From Streptomyces sp. WMMB 322 (GTDB lineage Bacteria > Actinomycetota > Actinomycetes > Streptomycetales > Streptomycetaceae), in NCBI RefSeq assembly GCF_900090145.1, contig NZ_FMHI01000001.1:248001-312000 (forward strand): DNA of 64,000 nt, read 5' to 3'. The stretch's first letter is position 1; each line of letters opens with the position of its first letter. Of this stretch, positions 46,209 to 54,732 are shown piece by piece. The position numbers and the translations under genes were made by a program. The notes under the pieces are model-generated. The model ran no database searches, was not told where the DNA came from, and was given only the letters and a program-made list of their open reading frames with translations.

Positions 46209-47210
46209 CTACCAGGCGAACGCCTCCGGTGACGGTCCCGGGCCCGGGAAGATTTCGTCGAGCGCGGCGAGCAGCCCGTCGTCGAGCTTCAGTTCCACCG
46301 CGCGCAGCGCGGATTCCAGCTGCTCGGGGACGCGCGGGCCGACGATCGGGCCCGTCACGCCGGGCCGGGTGAGCAGCCAGGCCAGGGCCGTCTCACCGGG
46401 GTCGAGGCCGTGCTCGGCGAGCAGGTCCTCGTACCGCTGGACCTGTTCGCGGAGCTCGGCCCGCCTCGCCAGGGCGTCCGCGGAGCGGCCCTTGCCGGCT
46501 CCTGACGTACCGCCGGCGCCGCCCGCTTTGCGGATCGCACCGCTGAGCAGGCCGCCGTAGAGCGGGGACCAGGGGATCACGCCCAGGCCGTAGCTCTGCG
46601 CCGCCGGGATCACCTCCATCTCGGCGCGGCGTTCGGCGAGGTTGTACAGGCACTGCTCGCTGACGAGCCCGTACATGCCGCGTCGCGCCGCCGTCTCGTT
46701 GGCCTGCGCGATGTGCCAGCCCGCGTGGTTGGAGGAACCCGCATAGAGGATCTTGCCCTGCTGGATCAGGACCTCGACGGCCTGCCAGATCTCCTCCCAG
46801 GGCGTCATCCGGTCCACGTGGTGGAACTGGTAGAGGTCGATGTGGTCGGTCCGGAGCCGCTTGAGGCTCGCGTCGACGGCCCGCCGGATGTTGAGCGCGG
46901 AGAGCCGGTCCTGGTTGGGCGTGCTGTCGCCCTCCGCGGCCATGCTTCCGAACACCTTGGTGGCCAGTACGGTCCGCTCCCGGCGGTCGCCGCCCTTGGC
47001 GAACCAGCTGCCGATGATCTCCTCGGTGCGGCCCTTGTCGGGGCCCCAGCCGTACACGTTGGCGGTGTCGAAGAAGTTGATGCCCGCACCTTGCGCAGAG
47101 TCCATGATGGCGTGACTGTCGGCCTCGTCGGTCTGCGGCCCGAAGTTCATCGTGCCCAGAACGATCCGGCTGACCTTGAGGCCGGTGCGGCCGAGCTGCG
47201 TGTATTCCAT
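46209..47210 (-). CDS. Aldo/keto reductase
   Basis: This 333-residue NADPH-dependent (beta/alpha)8 oxidoreductase starts EYTQLGRTGLKVSRIVLGTMNFG. The catalytic tetrad is Asp/Tyr in NFFDTANVYGWGPD, Lys in LATKVFGSM, and His in QFHHVDRMTPWEEI. The cofactor region is in PIVGPRVPEQLESAL. The substrate is unknown. A low-complexity loop (RKAGGAGGTSGAGKGRSADA) is inserted after IPWSPLYGGLLSG. It diverges from the secreted beta-propeller-like gene over 118 bases. Confidence 0.9.
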   Translation of the reverse strand: MEYTQLGRTGLKVSRIVLGTMNFGPQTDEADSHAIMDSAQGAGINFFDTANVYGWGPDKGRTEEIIGSWFAKGGDRRERTVLATKVFGSMAAEGDSTPNQDRLSALNIRRAVDASLKRLRTDHIDLYQFHHVDRMTPWEEIWQAVEVLIQQGKILYAGSSNHAGWHIAQANETAARRGMYGLVSEQCLYNLAERRAEMEVIPAAQSYGLGVIPWSPLYGGLLSGAIRKAGGAGGTSGAGKGRSADALARRAELREQVQRYEDLLAEHGLDPGETALAWLLTRPGVTGPIVGPRVPEQLESALRAVELKLDDGLLAALDEIFPGPGPSPEAFAW

Positions 47211-47328
47211 GGCTGTAGAGCCAAGCCCCTGGAGTGAGCTCGAAGCAAGGCCGCACGCCGCGCGGGCGGTCGTCCACGGCCTCCCGGACCGGAGGCGTCG
47301 GCAGGCTCCCGTACGCGAGACTGTGACC

Positions 47329-48393
47329 ATGTCTGTGCTTTGGCGCCGCGTCGCAGCGGCAGTGGGGGTCGGGGGAGCAGCAGGACTGCTCGCGCTGGGG
47401 CCGGCGGCGGGGGCTTCCGCGATAGCGCCCGTGGCGCCCGGTGCGAGGGCCGGGGGCGAGGAGGGCCGGGGAGCCTTCCGCATCAAGGACCCCCGCATCA
47501 CGGAGTCGAGCGGGCTGGCGGCGAGCCGTACGCACAAGGGCGTCTACTGGACGCACAACGACTCCGACGACGGGCCCTACGTCTACGCGGTGGACTCCGC
47601 CACCGGCAGGACCGTCGCCACCGTCACCCTCAAGGGCGTCGACCCCCGTGACGTGGAGGCGATTTCGATCGGGCCCGGCGGTGAGGTCCACGTCGGAGAC
47701 ATCGGCGACAACCTGGGCGGCGGGTGGAGCGAGGTGTGGATCTACCGCTTCCGCGAGCCGGCGGAACTGCGCGATGTGACGGTGACGCCGACCCGCTACA
47801 CGGTCCGCTACGCCGACGGTCCCCGCGACGCCGAGTCGCTGATGGTCCACCCGAAGACCGGACGCGTCTACATCGCCGACAAGAGCCAGAACAAGAAGGG
47901 CGGCATCTACGCCGGGCCGGAACAGCTGTCGGCGTCGGGGGTGAACGTTTTCCGCCGCGTCGCCCGTACCGAGGTCTGGGCGACGGACGGCGCCTTCTCG
48001 CCGGACGGGACGCGGCTGGTGCTGCGCGGTTACTTCGGGGGCGAGATGTTCCGCTGGCGGAACGGGAAGCCCGAGGCGCTGGACACCCCCGTCAGCGTGC
48101 CCATGGCCGGGCAGGGCGAGTCGGTGACCTTCACCGCCGACGGGCGCACGCTGATGTGCGGTTCGGAGGGCAGGGGCAGCAGCGTGGACCCGCTGGAGCT
48201 GGAGGGGGAGCTGCTCCCGGAGAGCGTCGCGGCCGGTGAGCGGGGGCGGGACGGCGGTGCGGAGGGCGGCGCCGCAAGCGGCGGCGACGATGTGAAGGTC
48301 GACGAGAAGAAGGTCGTAGTGGGCGGGGCGGCGGTCGCGGTCGCCGTGGTGCTGTGGACGCTGCTGCGGCGCCTGTTCCGGCGGCGCGGCTGA
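47329..48393 (+). CDS. Exported beta-propeller-like protein with C-terminal membrane anchor
   Basis: This is a 354-residue protein. The N-terminus (MSVLWRRVAAAVGVGGAAG..LLALGPAAGASAIAPV) is a signal peptide. Repeats such as ITESSGLAASRTHKGVYWTHNDSDDGPYVYAVDSATGRTVATV and DPRDVEAISIGPGGEVHVGDIGDN suggest an esterase-like or WD40-like propeller fold on the outside of the membrane. After an acidic Gly/Ala linker, a C-terminal helix (VVVGGAAVAVAVVLWTLLRRLFRRRG) with a basic tail anchors it. No catalytic residue is identifiable. ATG 47329 gives the best signal peptide. Confidence 0.75.
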   Translation: MSVLWRRVAAAVGVGGAAGLLALGPAAGASAIAPVAPGARAGGEEGRGAFRIKDPRITESSGLAASRTHKGVYWTHNDSDDGPYVYAVDSATGRTVATVTLKGVDPRDVEAISIGPGGEVHVGDIGDNLGGGWSEVWIYRFREPAELRDVTVTPTRYTVRYADGPRDAESLMVHPKTGRVYIADKSQNKKGGIYAGPEQLSASGVNVFRRVARTEVWATDGAFSPDGTRLVLRGYFGGEMFRWRNGKPEALDTPVSVPMAGQGESVTFTADGRTLMCGSEGRGSSVDPLELEGELLPESVAAGERGRDGGAEGGAASGGDDVKVDEKKVVVGGAAVAVAVVLWTLLRRLFRRRG

Positions 48394-48474
48394 CTTCGCG
48401 TCACCCGGCGCCGGGAAGCGGGCCGGAGCCGCGCCCGCATCGGGCTCGCCGGGGACCTGCCGACGGCGGCGGGC

Positions 48475-49227
48475 TCAGCTCTCCCTGCTCTCGATGAGTT
48501 TCTGGAAGCCGTCCAGCAGGGAGCGGAGCCCGTACCGCATCACGTCTTCGCCGCTCATCGAGAAGGCGTCGTCGGGGAGTGCGGCGATGTGCGGGTACTC
48601 GCCGGTCTCCATGGCCCGTTCCAGATAGGGCACTTGGGCCGTCCAGAACTCCTCGTCCGAGAGACCGGTATGTGCCGCGGCCTCCTGCTGGAGGACGTGG
48701 GTGCGCGCCGCGCCCACGATGTATGCGTCGAGCGCGACGAGCAGGCCGATCTTCTCCTGGCCCGTCAGCGGCACGTCCTGCAGCGCCGACAGCGCGAACT
48801 CGAGACCGGCCATGGACTTCGGTCCGAGGACGGGGCGCACCTGACTGACCTGGAGCAGCCAGGGATTGCCCGTGTACAGGGCCCATGAGCCCTGGGCGAC
48901 GAACTCCATGGAGGTGCGCCAGTCCTTGCCGCGGTGGGCCTGCAGGTCCTCGCCGGGACCGTTGACGTGGTCGAGCATCAGGTCGAGCAGCTCGCCCTTG
49001 CCGGGCACGTAGCGGTACAGGGTCATGGTGCCCACGCCCAGCTGTGTGGCCACCCTGCGCATGGAGAGCGCCGGCAGGCCCTCGCGGTTCGCGAGTTCGA
49101 CGGCGGTGACGACGATCCGTTCAAGGGTCAGGCCGGGTTTCGGACCGCGGGTGGGCTGCCCCTTGCCGTGCCAGAGCAGTTCGAGGGTGCGGCCGAGGTC
49201 GCCGGAGCCGCTGTACTCCGTGGTCAT
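48475..49227 (-). CDS. TetR/AcrR regulator of the adjacent DrrAB-type exporter
   Basis: This is a 250-residue TetR regulator. The DNA-binding domain is LTLERIVVTAVELANREGLP..ALSMRRVATQLGVGTMTLYRYVPGKGELL. The TetR_C-type domain is large and helical (DWRTSMEFVAQGSWALYTGN, EKIGLLVALDAYIVGAARTH). It is divergent from the ABC exporter genes, with 214 bases between starts, the usual layout for a repressor controlling a drug exporter. ATG 49227. Confidence 0.87.
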   Translation of the reverse strand: MTTEYSGSGDLGRTLELLWHGKGQPTRGPKPGLTLERIVVTAVELANREGLPALSMRRVATQLGVGTMTLYRYVPGKGELLDLMLDHVNGPGEDLQAHRGKDWRTSMEFVAQGSWALYTGNPWLLQVSQVRPVLGPKSMAGLEFALSALQDVPLTGQEKIGLLVALDAYIVGAARTHVLQQEAAAHTGLSDEEFWTAQVPYLERAMETGEYPHIAALPDDAFSMSGEDVMRYGLRSLLDGFQKLIESRES

Positions 49228-49358
49228 CGGCGGCTGCCTGCCGGGGCCGCCGGCGTCTCCGGACGGGTGGGGGTCCTCGCCGGCACGGTCGTCGGGTTCG
49301 TCACGCGGTTCGTCATCGTGACCGCCATCCTAAGTGGCTTGCGCAATTCTGCGTGCGC

Positions 49359-49382
49359 TGTACGCTGTTCTTTATGAGTACA
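49359..49382. promoter_or_regulatory. Possible TetR operator between TetR and the exporter
   Basis: TGTAC (49359-49363) and GTACA (49378-49382) form an inverted repeat separated by 14 bases in the only AT-rich patch of this intergenic region (GTTCTTTATGAGTA). Placement between divergent starts supports an operator or promoter, but the arms are short. Confidence 0.4.
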
Positions 49383-49441
49383 CCGTACCCAGTTTCTGTG
49401 TCCGGCGGCGGGTCCCGCTCGGCCACGCGGGGGGAGCATTG

Positions 49442-50461
49442 ATGAGAACCTCTTCACCCACCGGCCCGGCCGCGGAGTTCTCCGTCGTCGCCGAAGGGCT
49501 GCGCAAGACCTACGGCGACAAGCACGCGCTGGACGGTCTGCATCTGGAGGTGCCGCGCGGCACCGTCTTCGGCCTCCTCGGCCCCAACGGCGCCGGCAAG
49601 ACGACGGCCGTGCGCATCCTCGCCACGCTGACCAGGCCCGACGGCGGCACCGCTCGCGTCGCCGGCCACGACGTGAGGAGCGAACCCCGCGCGGTGCGCC
49701 GCCGCATCGGTCTCACCGGGCAGCACCCGGCCGTCGACGAGATCATGACCGCCCGCCAGAACCTCGAGATGTTCGGGCGGCTCTTCCATCTCTCACGCGC
49801 GCAGGCCGGACACCGGGCGGACCGGCTGCTGGAGCAGTTCGGGCTGAGCGACGCCGCCGGACAGCAGCCGAAGGACTTCAGCGGTGGCATGCGCCGCCGC
49901 CTCGACCTCGCCGCCGGGATGATCCTCGCGCCCGAGGTGCTCTTCCTGGACGAGCCGACGACCGGGCTGGATCCGCGCGGGCGCAGCGAAGTGTGGCGTG
50001 CCGTGCGGGAGTTGGCCGACACCGGCACCACCGTGCTGCTGACCACGCACTATCTGGACGAGGCCGACAGGCTCGCCGACCGCATCGCGGTCATCGACCG
50101 GGGCCGCAACATCACCGACTCCGTGGCCTCCTTCGGGGGCCGCACGCCCACGCCGGCGGCCCTGAAGCGGGCGATCGGCGGCGACCGGATCGAGGTGACG
50201 GCCCGCGAGGCCGCCGACGTGCCCGGCATCGTCAAGGCCGTGGCGAGGGTCGCGGCGGACGGCAGCGAGCCGGAGGCCGAGGAGGGGACCGGACGTGTCC
50301 ATGCGTCCGTCCCCTCCGGCGAGGGAGTGGCCGCACTGACGGACGTGGCGCGCAGCCTTCAGGAGGCGGGCATCACGGTCGAGGACATCGGCCTGCGCCG
50401 GCCCACGCTGGACGAGGTCTTCCTGACGCTGACCCGGGAGAAGCAGGAGGCCGCGGCATGA
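49442..50461 (+). CDS. DrrA-type ABC exporter ATPase
   Basis: This is a 339-residue ATP-binding subunit. Walker [19 protein letters not shown]-loop TGQHPAVDE, signature [16 protein letters not shown], Walker [16 protein letters not shown] and switch His in [15 protein letters not shown] are intact. The C-terminal extension ([28 protein letters not shown]) is typical of daunorubicin-resistance-type DrrA. An insertion ([21 protein letters not shown]) replaces the usual short turn after the DRGR segment. The ATG at 49442 has GGGGGAG upstream. Its stop overlaps the permease ATG. Confidence 0.92.
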   Translation: MRTSSPTGPAAEFSVVAEGLRKTYGDKHALDGLHLEVPRGTVFGLLGPNGAGKTTAVRILATLTRPDGGTARVAGHDVRSEPRAVRRRIGLTGQHPAVDEIMTARQNLEMFGRLFHLSRAQAGHRADRLLEQFGLSDAAGQQPKDFSGGMRRRLDLAAGMILAPEVLFLDEPTTGLDPRGRSEVWRAVRELADTGTTVLLTTHYLDEADRLADRIAVIDRGRNITDSVASFGGRTPTPAALKRAIGGDRIEVTAREAADVPGIVKAVARVAADGSEPEAEEGTGRVHASVPSGEGVAALTDVARSLQEAGITVEDIGLRRPTLDEVFLTLTREKQEAAA

Positions 50462-51318
50462 GCAGCATCACGACCCCGGCGCCGGAGCCGGCGACGAGCG
50501 CCACGGCGGCCGCGACGCCCGCACGGGAGAGACGCCTGCGCTGGGCGCTCACCGACTGCTGGACCGTCGTACGCCGGGACCTGACCCATCTGGTCAAGCA
50601 ACCCTCGCTCATCGCCTGGCAGTTGGGCTTCCCGATCGTCTCCGTCCTGCTCTTCGTCTTCGTCTTCGGCAGCGCCATGGACGTCGGCGAGGGCGTGGAC
50701 TACAAGGACTACGCGATGCCCGGCATGTTCGCGATGACGATGGCCTTCGGTTTCATGAACACCGCGATGAGCGTCGTCGTCGACAAGGAACGCGGCGTCA
50801 CCGACCGCTTCCGTTCGATGCCGATGGCGCCCTCCGCGGTCGTCACGGGACGCGGCGTCTCCGACGTCCTCCATGCGGCGCTCGACCTGGCGGTGATGGC
50901 GGCGATCGCCCTGGTCGTGGGCTGGCGCTCGGACGGAGGGCTGCTCGCGACGCTGTACGCGTTCGCGCTCCTGCTCCTGCTGCGCTTCTCACTCATCTGG
51001 GTCGGAGTCTGGCTCGGCCTGATCACTCCGAACCAGGAGACGGCGGGCAACCTCTTCGCCGTGGCGTTCCCGTTCGGGATGGTCTCCAGCGTCTTCACCC
51101 CGCCCTCGTTCATGCCGGACTGGCTGGGAGCCGTCGCCATGTGGAACCCCGTCTCCTCCACCTCGAACGCCGTACGCGAGCTGTACGGCAACCCGCTGCC
51201 CACGTCAGGCAGCTGGATCGAGCAGCACTCCGCGCTGATGGCCGTGGTGTGGCCCGTGCTCATCACGGCGGTCTTCCTGCCGCTCGCGGTACGGAAGTTC
51301 CAGCGGCTCCAGACCTGA
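50458..51318 (+). CDS. DrrB-type ABC-2 permease
   Basis: This is a 286-residue membrane subunit with six helices. [30 protein letters not shown] opens the ABC-2 domain; [48 protein letters not shown] is the classical DrrB region, and [21 protein letters not shown] the late loop. The start ATG at 50458 overlaps the ATPase stop (ATGA). Together they form a two-component exporter, substrate unknown, probably regulated by the divergent TetR. A strong terminator hairpin follows. Confidence 0.9.
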   Translation: MSSITTPAPEPATSATAAATPARERRLRWALTDCWTVVRRDLTHLVKQPSLIAWQLGFPIVSVLLFVFVFGSAMDVGEGVDYKDYAMPGMFAMTMAFGFMNTAMSVVVDKERGVTDRFRSMPMAPSAVVTGRGVSDVLHAALDLAVMAAIALVVGWRSDGGLLATLYAFALLLLLRFSLIWVGVWLGLITPNQETAGNLFAVAFPFGMVSSVFTPPSFMPDWLGAVAMWNPVSSTSNAVRELYGNPLPTSGSWIEQHSALMAVVWPVLITAVFLPLAVRKFQRLQT

Positions 51319-51337
51319 CGGAGGCGGCAGACGTGAA

Positions 51338-51375
51338 GCGGGCCCGGAAGCCGTCCGTGTGGCTTCCGGGCCCGC
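51338..51375. terminator. Bidirectional terminator between the exporter and serC
   Basis: GCGGGCCCGGAAGCC (51338-51352) and GGCTTCCGGGCCCGC (51361-51375) form a perfect 15-bp stem with an 8-base loop. It lies 20 bases after the permease stop and 22 bases from the serC stop. It can serve both convergent transcripts. Confidence 0.85.
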
Positions 51376-51396
51376 CTTCCGACTGGCTTGTGCCGG

Positions 51397-52725
<1,329 letters not shown>

Positions 52726-52797
52726 TCAATCGTCTGCGGGGCGATCTCTGCGTACGGGCCGGGGCACCGGCGCTTGCGGCCCGGTCCGGAGATCCGC

Positions 52798-53505
52798 TCA
52801 CCGCCGGCCCGGAGCGATCACGAAGCGGCCGTCGGCGGGGTGGCTCTCGTTGGCCGGGGCGGGGACGCCGCGCAGCTCCTGCCGGACCAGCCGGTCCAGC
52901 CGTGCGGCGCTCAGGCGGTAGAAGCGGCGCTGTGTGCGGCGGCCGAACAGCGCGAAGCCGAGGCTGATCACGGGGTTGCGGACGGGTGCCCGCCGCGAGT
53001 AGCCCGTGATGACGAAGGACACCTCACCGGTGTGCAGGTGTTTGACGACCTGGTAGTGCAGCTCGCCCTGTTCGAGGTGTCCCTGGAGGGTGCGATAGCT
53101 CCATCCCCACACCCTGCGCGCCCGCTTTCCCGTGCCGAGGGTCTCGTCGGTGACGGAGCCGACGCGCACCCCCATGTCGAAGCGCAGCCCGCAGAAGCGC
53201 GCCTCGAGCAGCATGTCGCGGCCCGGCAGGGGGGCGTCGGCGCGGAAGAGGGAGCGCAGGATGCGGGGCTCCGCGAAGCGGTAGTCCCGGACCAGCCGGC
53301 AGGCGGTCTCCCACGTGCCGCCGGGCGTGGGGGCGCCGGGGGGCTCCGCGGGAAGCGACCGTGCGAGCGAGTCGATGAACCAGCCGGTGCCGGGGGCGGG
53401 GCTCCGGCCGGCGGTGGGCGCACGGCGGTAGTTGACGTCCAGGCCCTCGAGGGCCCGCAGTGACGCGAGGGCACGGTCGCCGTGCAGGCGTCGCTCACGG
53501 ATCAT
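52798..53505 (-). CDS. DUF1990 protein (first of two)
   Basis: This is a 235-residue protein of the DUF1990 family. GLDVNYRRAPTAG at the start, WETACRLVRDYRFAEPRILR, LLEARFCGLRFDMGVRVGSV, WGWSYRTLQGHLEQGELHYQVVKHLHTGEVSFVITGYSRRA and NPVISLGFALFGRRTQRRFYRL are the conserved strands of this START/polyketide-cyclase-like fold. The biochemical role is unknown. ATG 53505 lies 20 bases after the small membrane protein gene, so they form a two-gene unit. A second DUF1990 gene is divergent from that unit. Confidence 0.85.
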   Translation of the reverse strand: MIRERRLHGDRALASLRALEGLDVNYRRAPTAGRSPAPGTGWFIDSLARSLPAEPPGAPTPGGTWETACRLVRDYRFAEPRILRSLFRADAPLPGRDMLLEARFCGLRFDMGVRVGSVTDETLGTGKRARRVWGWSYRTLQGHLEQGELHYQVVKHLHTGEVSFVITGYSRRAPVRNPVISLGFALFGRRTQRRFYRLSAARLDRLVRQELRGVPAPANESHPADGRFVIAPGRR

Positions 53506-53524
53506 CCGGGCCCGGCCTTCGGGG

Positions 53525-53740
53525 TCAGTCGAACTCCCTCAGGGACTGGCTCATCAGCCACAGAGTCGGCGCCCACATGGACACGAACAGCGCTCGCCGT
53601 TCCGCGTTGCCGCGCTCGTCCTGGTCGACGCTCGCGGCCCGCGACCACAGCGCGATGCACAGCCCGATCGAGCCCAGGGACGCGGCTTCCAGGTGCCAGC
53701 TGCGCATGCCCAGCATCCGCAGCAGCCGTGCGGTCTGCAT
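53525..53740 (-). CDS. Small membrane protein paired with DUF1990
   Basis: This is a 71-residue protein with one clear transmembrane helix (ASLGSIGLCIALWSRAA) and a second hydrophobic segment (FVSMWAPTLWLMSQSL). ATG 53740 has GGGAGG at the correct distance. The frame starting further upstream is rejected because it overlaps the divergent gene promoter. The function is unknown. It is the first gene of the two-gene unit with the DUF1990 protein. Confidence 0.75.
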   Translation of the reverse strand: MQTARLLRMLGMRSWHLEAASLGSIGLCIALWSRAASVDQDERGNAERRALFVSMWAPTLWLMSQSLREFD

Positions 53741-53806
53741 ATCGGCCTCCCGTCCTGTCGTCCCGGCAGATGACGTCAGATGTGGACGAACCACTCATAT
53801 GTTGTC

Positions 53807-54562
53807 ATGAAGCACATGACCGCACCGGACCGGGGCTCCCGCCCGCGCGTGACTCTCAGACGGCGGGCGGGCGTCCTGCTGCGGCTGCCCGCGGGGCTCC
53901 TGCTCGTCTCCTGGCAGTACTTCTGGCGCATCACGGCCCTGCACCGCAGCGAAACCCCCGGCGACGCCGGTGACCTGCCGGCGCCGCTGCCGCCGGAGGT
54001 CGTGGACGAGCGCACCAAGCCGATCTCCGAGGGGGTCGGCCCGATGTTCCACCGCCGCTTCAGGGTGCGCATCGTGGACGCGAGGATGAGCGCGCGGGCA
54101 CTGATCGCCACCGTCGCCGCAGACCTGAACAGGGCCGCTCCGTGGACCGTCGCGGTCTTCGTCAAGACCCGCGGCCGGGAGGGGGAGCTGCGCGTCGGCG
54201 ACGAGTACCGCGTTCAGATGCCCGGCCCCTGGGACGGGCCCGTACGCGTGATCGGCCGGGACTCCACCTCGTTCACGCTGGGCACCCTGCAAGGGCATCT
54301 GGAGGCGGGACAGATCCGGTTCGGCGTCCGGGACGTCGACGGGGCGCTGGAGTTCGAGGCCGAGGCGTGGGCGCGTGCGGGTGACCGGCTGGCGGACCTG
54401 CTCTACAGCCGGCTGAGGGTCGCCAAGGAGATCCAGTTCAACATGTGGGTGCACTTCTGTCTCAACGCGGCGGCCTTCTCCGGCGGGCGCCCCTCCGGTG
54501 GCGTCGTCATCGAGACCCGCGGAATCCCCGGGGAGCTGTGCCGCGACACCGGCGGGCGCTGA
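53807..54562 (+). CDS. DUF1990 protein (second, divergent)
   Basis: This is a 251-residue protein. A hydrophobic helix near the start (GVLLRLPAGLLLVSWQYFWR) precedes a DUF1990-like domain: MFHRRFRVRIVDARMSARAL, AVFVKTRGREGELRVGDEYR, VQMPGPWDGPVRVIGRDST, FTLGTLQGHLEAGQIRFGVRDVDGALEFEAEAWARAGDR and LRVAKEIQFNMWVHFC. It shares the TLQGHLE(A/Q)G segment with the first DUF1990 protein. Starts at 53780, 53807 and 53816 are possible; homologues favour a start near MTAPD. The function is unknown. A 24-bp tandem repeat begins 20 bases after the stop. Confidence 0.75.
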   Translation: MKHMTAPDRGSRPRVTLRRRAGVLLRLPAGLLLVSWQYFWRITALHRSETPGDAGDLPAPLPPEVVDERTKPISEGVGPMFHRRFRVRIVDARMSARALIATVAADLNRAAPWTVAVFVKTRGREGELRVGDEYRVQMPGPWDGPVRVIGRDSTSFTLGTLQGHLEAGQIRFGVRDVDGALEFEAEAWARAGDRLADLLYSRLRVAKEIQFNMWVHFCLNAAAFSGGRPSGGVVIETRGIPGELCRDTGGR

Positions 54563-54581
54563 CCGCCCGCCGGGGCGCGCC

Positions 54582-54677
54582 GGAACCCGCCGCCGGACCG
54601 GCCGCGGAACCCGCCGCCGGACCGGCCGCGGAACCCGCCGCCGGACCCGCCGCGGAACCCGCAGCCGACTCCGCCCG
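54582..54677. repeat. 24-bp tandem repeat, three and a half copies
   Basis: Units start at 54582, 54606, 54630 and 54654 with the pattern GGAACCCGCCGCCGGACCGG plus CCGC. Copies 1 and 2 are identical, copy 3 has one change, copy 4 is half-degenerate. It fills the gap between the DUF1990 stop and the FAD/Fe-S oxidase. The period is eight codons, but the repeat is outside any supported gene. Confidence 0.9.
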
Positions 54678-54732
54678 AGGTAATCGCCGGGGAGGGTGCC
54701 GTCCGGGCGCCGTCACCGTGCACGCTTGAGCC

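Noticed and set aside
49442..51318. Biosynthetic gene cluster around the DrrAB-type exporter
   Set aside because: The neighbours are serC, an aldo/keto reductase and a propeller-like protein; no PKS, NRPS or other core enzyme is in the window.
54582..54677. Possible CRISPR array
   Set aside because: It is a pure tandem repeat without spacers.
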